A stretch of 8,509 nucleotides of DNA, taken from assembly GCA_002436505.1 (NCBI GenBank), contig DJML01000095.1, forward strand, positions 1 through 8,509, in the 5' to 3' direction. This DNA is from Bacteroidetes bacterium UBA6491 (lineage in GTDB: Bacteria > Bacteroidota > Bacteroidia > NS11-12g > UBA9320). Below the pieces are notes generated by a model. The model made no database searches. It saw only the letters and a program-made list of their open reading frames with translations, and was not told the origin of the DNA. This document shows, one piece after another, positions 1 to 6,014 of this stretch; within the stretch, counting starts at the first letter, position 1; every line of letters starts with the position of its first letter. The position numbers were made by a program, and so were the translations under genes.

Positions 1-831
1 GGAACCTCCATGTTCCCCATGTCCCAGGTGATCATGATGAGCACCGATAACCACTGTATTCTCAGCACCATTGTCCATGAATCCGATCACGTTGTGTCCC
101 TGGTCCTCATCGACATGAATTTTTACGTTCAACTCAACGTTCCACTGATCCGGTAATTCCTTTTTCCAGTCAAGGTACACAACCGGAACCCCTGTGGGTT
201 TCATCTTCGTGGACAGATCACCGGTTGGTGGTTCAACACCGTCGTTGGCTCTGATAAAAATAACTGCTTTGGCTCCTCTGCTTATGGCTTCATCTGCCCT
301 TATCTGAATTCCGTGCCACGCACTGAATTTACTGTGCGGGTGAATACCGTCAGGACTACCAAGATCAATGATCACGGCTTTGCCATTCACGTCCACCGAT
401 TCATAGTCATTTCGCCCCAGGTCCTCGGATGCGATCCCAAAGCCGGCATAAACTGCCTCACCGTTATACGACCCTTCATTTGCTGAATACGATACCGGAT
501 AAAAGGAGCTGAACAATTTCTGATCGGCCCCATTAATCTTTAGTGCAGATTTGTCGTCTGCTATTCTCAGGGTCGTGATATTGAATACCTGATAATATCC
601 AGTTTCACCTTTGGGTACCAATCCATACTTCTCGAACATAGAAGCGATGTACTCAGCGGACAATTGTTCGCCTGCAGAACCTGTGGATCTTCCCTCAAGG
701 CGTTCCGAAGCCAGGTAATTGATGTGGTTCTCGATGTTCCGGTATGTTTTTTTCTCGCCAAATTTGAGGCGTTGCGCAGAGGCAATGGATACAAAGAGCA
801 TGAGTACGGTTATGAAAGTTGTCTTCTTCAT
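1..831 (-). CDS. M28-family zinc metallopeptidase with PA-type insert, exported (3' end beyond window)
   Basis: The reading frame is open from an ATG at 831 to the left edge, giving 277 residues of an incomplete protein. Residues 1-19 form a signal peptide ending SIASA before QR, so the enzyme should be exported. Residues about 30-75 resemble the usual M28 N-terminal helix region (INYLASERLEGRSTGSAGE). Residues about 95-240 look like a protease-associated (PA) insert, with the typical YAGFGI and a region reading GAKAVIFI. The sequence then enters the catalytic domain at VVIGAHHDHLGHG (residues 260-272). Here H265 and D267 match the first zinc-ligand motif (HxD), and H266 takes the place of the usual Tyr. 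The remaining metal ligands lie outside the window. The family removes N-terminal amino acids from peptides, but the substrate cannot be told. The ATG shares its A with the TAA of the permease gene upstream (TAATG), which suggests coupled translation. No Shine-Dalgarno sequence is evident. Confidence 0.9.
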   Translation of the reverse strand, partial: MKKTTFITVLMLFVSIASAQRLKFGEKKTYRNIENHINYLASERLEGRSTGSAGEQLSAEYIASMFEKYGLVPKGETGYYQVFNITTLRIADDKSALKINGADQKLFSSFYPVSYSANEGSYNGEAVYAGFGIASEDLGRNDYESVDVNGKAVIIDLGSPDGIHPHSKFSAWHGIQIRADEAISRGAKAVIFIRANDGVEPPTGDLSTKMKPTGVPVVYLDWKKELPDQWNVELNVKIHVDEDQGHNVIGFMDNGAENTVVIGAHHDHLGHGEHGGS

Positions 832-1637
832 TAGATTAAACCTATTGTAAAGCGAATGATCAAAATTATTATAAGTGCTGCAAAGATAATCCTCAGCACT
901 CTTGAATTCCAGCGTTGTGCAGCTTTAACCCCAAAAGTTGAGAATATTATTATCCCGACAGCAATCGGGAACAAGGCTATAAAATTAACATACCCGATCT
1001 GAAAAGGCACGTTGTGGCCGGGATCCTGCAACGCATAGATTATAATGTATGGCAGGACCATAATGGGTATGACCCCTATGGAAATCGCACTGGCTTTTTT
1101 AATATTCATTTTGGCCACCTCGGTAAGCAGAGGGATCATGGCAATACCACCGCCAAGACCTGTGAGCGCGGAAATCGCACCCGTTATCAATCCGATGATC
1201 GGAAGGGTTCTTTTCTTCAGCGGTTTTTCCACCTCGTCTTCTACATCTCTCCTGCGAGTGCTTTTAGCTACTGTAACCAGGAGTATAAGAATGAAGAGCC
1301 CTTTGAAATATTCTTCTTTATACCACGATTGGTCAGCGATAAGTTTGGTAAGTATGCTTCCTGCGACTATGGCAGGAAGGGCGATCTTAAGAATAATGGA
1401 TAAATGGAAATTTCCCAATTTATAATGTTTGATAGAACTGGCTATTCCTGCTACGAGGATGGCTCCGAACGAATTTGCAAGGATCAAACGGACCAGTTCC
1501 TCTCCGCCATAATTTTGTCCAAAATAATATTCAAAGACCGGGATAAAAATGATTCCACCACCGACACCGAGTAATCCGGAAAGAAACCCACCAGCAGCAC
1601 CGAGCAGAAATAAGATCAGTATATCGTAATAGCTCAA
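831..1637 (-). CDS. TauE/SafE (TSUP) family membrane permease
   Basis: This 268-residue, very hydrophobic protein has the internal duplication typical of the family. The first half carries FLSGLLGVGGGIIFIP (residues 18-33) and the second half carries ISALTGLGGGIAMIP (residues 155-169). A charged cytoplasmic linker rich in R, K, D and E (about 127-143) lies between the halves. About eight membrane segments are visible. TSUP proteins carry sulfite, sulfonates or other small organosulfur or carbon anions, usually outward. The sequence alone does not identify the substrate, and no sulfur-metabolism gene is nearby. The only sensible start is TTG at 1637, because no ATG or GTG occurs near the N terminus and the preceding in-frame codons are AAC and the TAG of the S41 gene. 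The gene is therefore three bases downstream of, and in the same frame as, the S41 peptidase. It ends in TAA overlapping the M28 start by one base. All three are likely one transcript. Confidence 0.9.
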   Translation of the reverse strand: MSYYDILILFLLGAAGGFLSGLLGVGGGIIFIPVFEYYFGQNYGGEELVRLILANSFGAILVAGIASSIKHYKLGNFHLSIILKIALPAIVAGSILTKLIADQSWYKEEYFKGLFILILLVTVAKSTRRRDVEDEVEKPLKKRTLPIIGLITGAISALTGLGGGIAMIPLLTEVAKMNIKKASAISIGVIPIMVLPYIIIYALQDPGHNVPFQIGYVNFIALFPIAVGIIIFSTFGVKAAQRWNSRVLRIIFAALIIILIIRFTIGLI

Positions 1638-1640
1638 GTT

Positions 1641-3278
1641 CTAATTATTCTGTAAAATCTTATTGTATCTGCCGGAATCTTTTAGAATGGCGAGTGCCTC
1701 TTCAATATCCGGGTCGTCATCAAATGAAGTTTCTACCATTGCGCGGTCAAAGTAATACCTTCGGGCGATCTCTGTTTCGAGAATCTCCATGATCTCTTTC
1801 ATGTGTGTGTTTATATCCATGCTTTTATTGGAGGCAAGTTCACCCTTGAGTGCTTCCATTTGAGCACTTATTGCTTCATAATACTTTTCTTCCTTGCTTA
1901 TCTCTACCAGCTTATCCAAAGCGTTCTCTGTTTCGGTTGTATACGCATAATCCTTCCCTTCCAGGTAATCAAGGAATGCTTTAAAATCAATTTCGCTAAA
2001 GGCATAATCCTTCGGAGGAGCTATAGCATCAACGGTATTCCTGTACGATGTAGCGTAATCAAATATATGATCATTTTGCATTAAAGAAATACTTACGTTG
2101 CTATGTTCCAAAGCCTCAACATCAATATCCGGCGTTACACCTTCCCCGTCCATAACAGGTCTCTTGTTAGAGGTAAAGAATGTTTTTTTGAGTGAATCTG
2201 CGACAATGACAGCTTTGCCGTTCTCTTTATGAGCATAGTCCAGTTTTTGTATGCATCTGCCGGAAGGAATATAATATTTGGCAGTGGTGATCTTCATTTG
2301 AGTGTTATAACTCAGACGTCTTGTGGATTGTACCAACCCCTTCCCGAATGATTTTCTTCCGACCAGTATCCCTCTGTCCAGGTCTTGAATGGAACCACTT
2401 ACAATTTCTGAAGCGGACGCAGACCCTCCGTCGATGAGTACAACAAGCGGGATATCCGTATCAACCGGAGGATTCAATGTTTTATACGTCCTGTTGTCCT
2501 CCTTTTCTCTGCCTCTCGTTTCAACGATCTTAGTTCCTTTAGGGACAAATACGTTGACGATGTTTACCGCCTCATGCAGCAATCCACCTCCATTTCCACG
2601 AAGATCAAGGATCACCTTTTCCATCCCCTGCCTTTTGAGATCTTCCACGGCTTCTTTTACCTCTTTTCCTGCATCAGGAGTAAACCCGGTCAATTTGACC
2701 AGCCCTGTTTTATCATCGATCATACCGTAGTACGGGACATTCTTGACTTTTATCTGAGCCCTTTCAAACGTTTTATCCATATCACCGATCCCTGGCCGCC
2801 TGATCCTTAACGTTACTTTGGTTCCGGCTTCTCCTTTTAACAGATCTGTGAGGTCAGAGCTATTCAGCCCTTTAGCAGATTTCCCATCTACCTCAAGAAT
2901 AAGATCCCCAACTCTTATGTCCGCTTTTTGTGCAGGGAAACCCTCATATGGCCTTTGAATAACCACATAGTCGCCTTTTGTTCTCACGGTCGCCCCAATA
3001 CCGCCGTATGAACCCGTTACCTGAAACCTGTAATCCTCGGCCTGAGCTTCTGAGTAAAAGTTGGTGTATGGGTCGAGGGAATAAAGCATCCCGTCAACAG
3101 CCTTTCTTATTAGCTCGCCGGGTTTCACTTCATCAACATATGATTCGTTGACCTCTTTATATACCGTAACAAAAATGTCAAGGTTCTTTGAAATTTCGAA
3201 ATAATCATCAGCTGCCTTGAAAGCACTTGCTGATAATCCCAGGAGGATAATAAAAAGATATAATGTTCGTCGTTTCAT
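1641..3278 (-). CDS. S41-family C-terminal processing peptidase (CtpA/Tsp-like)
   Basis: A serine protease that trims or degrades proteins from the C terminus in the periplasm. I take the ATG at 3278 (545 residues) instead of a TTG two codons upstream, because MKRR followed by a hydrophobic stretch (residues 5-20) is a proper signal peptide or anchor. The order is N-terminal helical region (24-86), PDZ domain (about 89-163, with GGIG and the GDLILEVDG strand), then the catalytic core. NGGGLL follows the core strand VILDLRG, and GGSASASEI contains the nucleophile S288. KSFGKGLVQ supplies the general base K313, with Q317 four residues later; the Ser-Lys spacing of 25 matches E. coli Tsp and Bacillus CtpB. 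A helical C-terminal extension (about 395-545), with many Glu, Lys and Tyr, follows the core and is common in larger Bacteroidota members. The gene heads the run with TSUP and M28 downstream. The adaptor and target proteins are unknown. Confidence 0.95.
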   Translation of the reverse strand: MKRRTLYLFIILLGLSASAFKAADDYFEISKNLDIFVTVYKEVNESYVDEVKPGELIRKAVDGMLYSLDPYTNFYSEAQAEDYRFQVTGSYGGIGATVRTKGDYVVIQRPYEGFPAQKADIRVGDLILEVDGKSAKGLNSSDLTDLLKGEAGTKVTLRIRRPGIGDMDKTFERAQIKVKNVPYYGMIDDKTGLVKLTGFTPDAGKEVKEAVEDLKRQGMEKVILDLRGNGGGLLHEAVNIVNVFVPKGTKIVETRGREKEDNRTYKTLNPPVDTDIPLVVLIDGGSASASEIVSGSIQDLDRGILVGRKSFGKGLVQSTRRLSYNTQMKITTAKYYIPSGRCIQKLDYAHKENGKAVIVADSLKKTFFTSNKRPVMDGEGVTPDIDVEALEHSNVSISLMQNDHIFDYATSYRNTVDAIAPPKDYAFSEIDFKAFLDYLEGKDYAYTTETENALDKLVEISKEEKYYEAISAQMEALKGELASNKSMDINTHMKEIMEILETEIARRYYFDRAMVETSFDDDPDIEEALAILKDSGRYNKILQNN

Positions 3279-3294
3279 AAACAAAGCGTTATTA

Positions 3295-3302
3295 CAAATT
3301 TA
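3295..3302 (-). promoter_or_regulatory. Possible -7 promoter element for the S41-TSUP-M28 run
   Basis: On the minus strand the sequence reads TAAATTTG, an exact match to the Bacteroidota -7 consensus TAnnTTTG. It ends 16 bases before the S41 ATG at 3278, so the leader would be only about ten bases. No good TTTG -33 partner is present at the expected spacing; the nearest upstream T-rich word is TTTC. In AT-rich sequence a lone match of this kind can arise by chance, so the call is tentative. Confidence 0.3.
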
Positions 3303-3358
3303 ACGAAGTACTTATGGCTTTGGTACTAGAAATAGTTTAAGGTTTACATTTCCACGAC

Positions 3359-3372
3359 ATATACTGGTATAT
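3359..3372. repeat. Short inverted repeat ATATAC-TG-GTATAT
   Basis: Two perfect 6-base arms separated by TG, centred about 87 bp upstream of the S41 start. The size and position would suit a dimeric regulator binding site upstream of the S41 promoter. However, the arms are made almost only of A and T, and no second copy was seen in the window. Operator function is inference. Confidence 0.3.
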
Positions 3373-3546
3373 AGTTTTACCTGAATAAATTGAAATGCTT
3401 TGTTATATATCTTCCTATTAATATTAAAACTGTGATTGTCAGCATCTTGATAACGTTTTATTAAAATTCGACTAAACAAGGACACGCATGAATGTACTCA
3501 CATCCCCCGTTCCTGTAAGTAATAACATTATCAATAAGAAATTGAT

Positions 3547-3564
3547 TTGTAACAATTGTCACAA
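3547..3564 (-). repeat. Imperfect 18-bp palindrome after yidD
   Basis: On the minus strand the sequence is TTGTGAC-AATT-GTTACAA. It lies about 27 bases past the yidD stop. In RNA from that strand the only non-Watson-Crick position becomes a G-U pair, giving a 7-bp stem with an AAUU loop. The stem can be extended by GAU/AUC with one bulged base. No T-run follows, so it is not a classical intrinsic terminator. It could protect or define the 3' end of the rpmH-rnpA-yidD transcript, or it could be a protein-binding palindrome. Which one is unknown. Confidence 0.4.
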
Positions 3565-3590
3565 TCAGGACACTTCTCTGTTTCGTCAGA

Positions 3591-3830
3591 TCATGGCACC
3601 GGATCATGGCCATGGCTCCCCCACGGGTGGCATTTGGAAATTCTCCTGATCGTTAGCCATCCCCCTTTAAAGGGTCCATATTTCGCAATTGCCTGCATTC
3701 CATATTCAGAGCACGAAGGTGTAAACCGGCAACTGTTAGGAAGGAACGGAGAGATCAATAACTGGTACAGTCTGATCAACAACAGCAGTATAAAACTAAT
3801 GAATTTTAGAAATCCTTTTACAAGTATCAT
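3591..3830 (-). CDS. yidD: YidD, membrane protein insertion efficiency factor
   Basis: This 79-residue protein is a clear YidD. An N-terminal amphipathic or hydrophobic stretch (residues 5-29) leads into YQLLISPFLPNSCRF, then TPSCSEYGMQAIAKYG, IRRISKCHPWG and the terminal HDPVP. Family cysteines are present at C34, C40 and C67. YidD lies at the inner face of the membrane and helps the YidC insertase place proteins in the membrane. The ATG at 3830 lies inside the end of rnpA, a 35-bp overlap in a different frame, so translation is probably coupled to rnpA. The order rpmH-rnpA-yidD is the classical bacterial arrangement. No yidC follows here; the next gene on this strand is the S41 peptidase beyond a spacer of about 310 bp. 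Confidence 0.95.
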   Translation of the reverse strand: MILVKGFLKFISFILLLLIRLYQLLISPFLPNSCRFTPSCSEYGMQAIAKYGPFKGGWLTIRRISKCHPWGSHGHDPVP

Positions 3831-4191
3831 TGATCAAAGAAATTAGTGATTTATGGATATCCTTATACGAGGCAATTTCATCCCCAATATAAACGATCGC
3901 AACATTCAGGCTTGCATTTTCAGGCAGAACATCGTAAAGCAACTGTTTGTTCAGACGAAGTGATTCTTTAATTCTTCTTTTGATAAGATTTCTGCGCACT
4001 GCGCTTTTGATCTTGCGCTTTGGCACGCTGATAAGCGAACGAACAGGGCCGGATTCATTCCGGATCTTGACCAGCATTAACAGAGGGAAAAGATTTAATC
4101 GAAAATCAGGACTCTTAAAAATCTGATCAATCTCTTTCCTGAGAGATAGACTCTCCTCTTTGGAAAATGTAAATCGTTCGTTTGAAATCAT
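3796..4191 (-). CDS. rnpA: Ribonuclease P protein component
   Basis: The 131-residue basic protein is the small protein subunit of RNase P, which binds the catalytic RNA and the 5' leader of precursor tRNAs. The family signature is seen at residues 59-76, where SAVRRNLIKRRIKE contains the RNR box (R66, R67, N68, then K71, R72, R73). Upstream, residues 6-26 (RFTFSKEE...IDQIFKS) match the usual N-terminal strand and helix, and residues 36-57 give the strand ending in SVPKRK. The ATG at 4191 is 23 bases after the rpmH stop, consistent with one operon. The last 35 bp overlap yidD. The C-terminal tail past residue 115 is poorly conserved in the family. The RNA subunit gene (rnpB) is not in this window. 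Confidence 0.95.
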   Translation of the reverse strand: MISNERFTFSKEESLSLRKEIDQIFKSPDFRLNLFPLLMLVKIRNESGPVRSLISVPKRKIKSAVRRNLIKRRIKESLRLNKQLLYDVLPENASLNVAIVYIGDEIASYKDIHKSLISLINDTCKRISKIH

Positions 4192-4214
4192 GGCCGGTCG
4201 GAGGCCTGAGCGAC

Positions 4215-4373
4215 CTAGCGCTTGTGACGGGACTCGTCAGAAACGCTAAGCTTTTTACGGCCTTTAGCGCGTCTTGCAGCCAACACCTTTCGTCCGTTCT
4301 TCGTACTCATACGTTCGCGGAAACCGTGCTTGTTCTTTCTCTTTCTATTTGAAGGCTGGTACGTTCTTTTCAT
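4215..4373 (-). CDS. rpmH: 50S ribosomal protein L34
   Basis: This is a 52-residue, strongly basic protein that begins MKRTYQPSNRKRKNKHGFR, continues ERMSTKNGRKVLAARRAKGR, and ends in TAG. It is an unmistakable L34. The C-terminal tail after KKLS (VSDESRHKR) is somewhat longer than the 44-46 residues of enterobacterial L34, as is usual in Bacteroidota. L34 is a late-assembled protein of the large ribosomal subunit. The gene is the first of the rpmH-rnpA-yidD operon, with a strong promoter match directly upstream. An AAGGG lies only two bases before the ATG, too close to be a standard ribosome binding site. dnaA, which borders rpmH in many bacteria, is not present here. Confidence 0.97.
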   Translation of the reverse strand: MKRTYQPSNRKRKNKHGFRERMSTKNGRKVLAARRAKGRKKLSVSDESRHKR

Positions 4374-4395
4374 TGCCCTTGTTTTTAAAGGACTG

Positions 4396-4426
4396 CAAAA
4401 ATAGTATGAAATGATAAAAATACAAA
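4396..4426 (-). promoter_or_regulatory. Bacteroidota-type promoter for rpmH-rnpA-yidD
   Basis: On the minus strand, TTTG (4426-4423) is followed after exactly 19 bases by TATTTTTG (4403-4396). These match the -33 TTTG and -7 TAnnTTTG elements of the primary Bacteroidota sigma factor at the expected distance. Transcription should begin roughly at 4388-4392, leaving a leader of about 15-20 bases before the rpmH ATG at 4373. A strong constitutive promoter is what a ribosomal protein operon would need. Confidence 0.7.
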
Positions 4427-4471
4427 CACAACTGCAAGACTATTTTTTTAAAATAATTACCCCAGTCTGTT

Positions 4472-4504
4472 TTTGGCAGCGACTATCACAGCAATTTATC
4501 TTTG
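4472..4504 (+). promoter_or_regulatory. Bacteroidota-type promoter for the zinc-ribbon/mscS pair
   Basis: TTTG at 4472-4475 is followed after 21 bases by TATCTTTG at 4497-4504, again matching the -33/-7 consensus. The predicted start near 4508-4512 leaves a leader of only about 10 bases before the ATG at 4521. The leader has no Shine-Dalgarno sequence. The -33 elements of this promoter and the divergent rpmH promoter are about 46 bp apart, so the polymerase sites do not overlap but are close enough for one regulator to affect both. Confidence 0.6.
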
Positions 4505-4520
4505 ACGCACCAAATCTATA

Positions 4521-4868
4521 ATGAAAACGTATTGTATATATTGCAGCAAGGCCCTTTCCGGAAGATCCGATAAAAAATTCTGTGACGTGCACTGCAAAAA
4601 TGCATACAATAACAACAGAATAAAAGAACAACATTCCTATTTGCGAAGAATGAATAAACAGGTGATGTGCAATTTTTTTATCCTGAAGGAATTGTACGAA
4701 AATAAATATGTTCACGTGCACAGAAATGTACTTAAAACAAAAGGTTTTTATTTTGAAAGATGCACGGAGATCAGGATCCTGGATGATGCAGGCATCGTGT
4801 ATTATTGTTTCGGTTTGGGCATTAAGCCGTTGGAAAATGATTACTTTGCACTTACGACAATAGATTGA
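4521..4868 (+). CDS. Conserved zinc-ribbon protein of unknown function
   Basis: This 115-residue protein has an N-terminal zinc-binding site C5-x2-C8-x12-C21-x3-C25, set in the phrase GRSDKKFCDVHCKNAYNNN. A basic, mostly helical middle part follows (residues 30-65, with RIKEQ, LRRMNK and FFILKELYE). The C-terminal part is rich in aromatic residues (TKGFYFE, IVYYCFGLGIKPLENDYFAL). From memory, the pattern resembles a small conserved hypothetical protein of Bacteroidota in which a zinc ribbon is joined to a conserved PLENDYYAL-like end; I know of no established function. Zinc binding is inferred from the cysteines. The ribbon and the basic middle could bind nucleic acid or ribosomes, but that is speculation. 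The start follows a good promoter match closely. The MscS-type gene begins 18 bases after the stop, so the two are probably cotranscribed. Confidence 0.85.
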   Translation: MKTYCIYCSKALSGRSDKKFCDVHCKNAYNNNRIKEQHSYLRRMNKQVMCNFFILKELYENKYVHVHRNVLKTKGFYFERCTEIRILDDAGIVYYCFGLGIKPLENDYFALTTID

Positions 4869-4886
4869 CAAATAGCATATATACCT

Positions 4887-6011
4887 ATGATCCTTCAAAC
4901 GGTGTTTAAACTTTCAAACAATGAGATCAGCTTAACAGAATTGATCATTGCTGGTGGGATCGCCGTATTTTCAGTATTAGCTCTTCTTTACATTAGGAGG
5001 CTTCTTCAGGTACTTAACAGCAAGGACACGATCAATATCAATCAAAGAAAATTTCTGTTCAGCCTGGCGGCCTGGAGTATTTTGTTTGTTTCAGTATTAC
5101 TGATTCTCTATACGATCAACATCAGGCTTCAAAGCTTCTGGCTAAATGTTGCAGATTTTCTTGATTACAGGCTCTTTGGCAAAGGCGAAAGAGAGGTGAA
5201 AGTAATGAATCTTGTATTGGCTGTTGCCCTGGTGTTTGGTGCTATTTTGGTCCTGCGCTGGGTAAGACGAATACTAGCAATGGCGAGACACCGTAAAAAA
5301 CTTACGGTTGGTCAGGAGTTTGCATATCTGCAGGTAACGAAATACTTCGTCATAATTATAGCAGTTGCTTTGATATTGAACACTTTCCATGTTAAGATCA
5401 CTGCACTGATCCTGGGTTCAACTGCTCTTTTGATCGGGATTGGCCTCGGCTTGCAACAGGTTTTTATTGACTTCATATCCGGTTTCTTCCTTCTAATGGA
5501 ACATTCGGTAAGAGTTAATGATATCATTGAGATCTCCAATTTTGTCTGTAAGGTGAAAGAAATTGGGGTGCGTACTTCAAAAGTTGTGACGCGGGACGGG
5601 ATCATTGTTGTTGTGCCTAATTCAAAGATCATTAGTGACTCTGTCATAAACTGGAGCATGAACGGAACCACTACGCGCTTTAATTTAAAGGTCGGAGTAG
5701 CGTATGGCAGCGACACCCAAAAAGTGAAAAAGATATTGCTTGATTGTGCCTCCCGGCACCAGGAAGTCACTAAAAACCCTAAACCGATCTGCAGGTTTAT
5801 CGATTTTGGCGATTCTTCCCTTCAGTTTGAGCTGTTATTCTGGAGTAAAAGCCGTTTCAGGATCGAAGATGTCAAAAGTGATCTGAGATTTATGATCGAT
5901 ACTGAATTCATCAAAAATGACATTCGTATTCCGTTCCCTCAGCACGACATTCATATCCGGTCAGATCTTACCAGGCCTGATTCGAACAAGGACAGGGGAT
6001 TCTCATTATAA
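4887..6011 (+). CDS. MscS-family small-conductance mechanosensitive ion channel
   Basis: The 374-residue protein should form a homo-heptameric inner-membrane channel that opens under membrane tension and releases solutes during hypo-osmotic shock. Hydrophobic helices lie at about 17-36, 56-77, 107-126 and 152-168. The pore-lining helix (about 173-203) has the Gly/Ala pattern ILGSTALLIGIGLGLQQ and then DFISGFFLLME. The beta domain follows (RVNDIIEI, VKEIGVRTSKVVTRDG, VVPNSKIISDSVINWS at 209-257). The alpha-beta C-terminal domain ends in the family phrase IRIPFPQHDIHIRS (346-359). A 15-residue polar tail follows. It has two more N-terminal helices than the three-helix E. coli MscS, which is common in the family. 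It follows the zinc-ribbon gene by 18 bases with no promoter match between them. Its stop is 3 bp from that of the convergent tag gene. Confidence 0.93.
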   Translation: MILQTVFKLSNNEISLTELIIAGGIAVFSVLALLYIRRLLQVLNSKDTININQRKFLFSLAAWSILFVSVLLILYTINIRLQSFWLNVADFLDYRLFGKGEREVKVMNLVLAVALVFGAILVLRWVRRILAMARHRKKLTVGQEFAYLQVTKYFVIIIAVALILNTFHVKITALILGSTALLIGIGLGLQQVFIDFISGFFLLMEHSVRVNDIIEISNFVCKVKEIGVRTSKVVTRDGIIVVVPNSKIISDSVINWSMNGTTTRFNLKVGVAYGSDTQKVKKILLDCASRHQEVTKNPKPICRFIDFGDSSLQFELLFWSKSRFRIEDVKSDLRFMIDTEFIKNDIRIPFPQHDIHIRSDLTRPDSNKDRGFSL

Positions 6012-6014
6012 TGT

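Larger units (their letters stand above)
3279..3590. other. AT-rich spacer between yidD and the S41 gene
   Basis: About 310 bp with no convincing gene. It holds a weak promoter candidate for the S41 gene (3295-3302), a small inverted repeat at 3359-3372, an imperfect 18-bp palindrome at 3547-3564 just past the yidD stop, and the start of a small plus-strand reading frame at 3488 (see findings). I found no GC-rich hairpin followed by a T-run in either direction, so no intrinsic terminator can be called. The length suggests that the S41 run has its own promoter and is not simply a continuation of the rpmH operon. Confidence 0.6.

Noticed and set aside
567..794. 75-codon minus-strand frame
   Set aside because: It is an alternate frame of the M28 peptidase gene, whose own frame (ATG at 831) is open through the region and gives a signal peptide and M28/PA motifs.
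1014..1425. Two plus-strand reading frames of 126 and 129 codons
   Set aside because: They lie fully inside the TSUP gene on the opposite strand. Their products show no family features, while the minus-strand protein has the full duplicated TSUP pattern.
3591..4373. Replication origin next to rpmH-rnpA
   Set aside because: rpmH often borders dnaA and oriC, but no dnaA gene, DnaA-box cluster or AT-rich unwinding repeats are seen here, and the flanking genes are unrelated.
4440..4898. 152-codon minus-strand frame opposite the zinc-ribbon gene
   Set aside because: The predicted product is cysteine- and phenylalanine-rich without recognisable motifs. It spans both the promoter region and the whole plus-strand gene, which has a proper promoter and a conserved motif.
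5312..5770. 152-codon minus-strand frame inside the MscS gene
   Set aside because: It is a shadow of a well-recognised channel gene and has no domain signal of its own.
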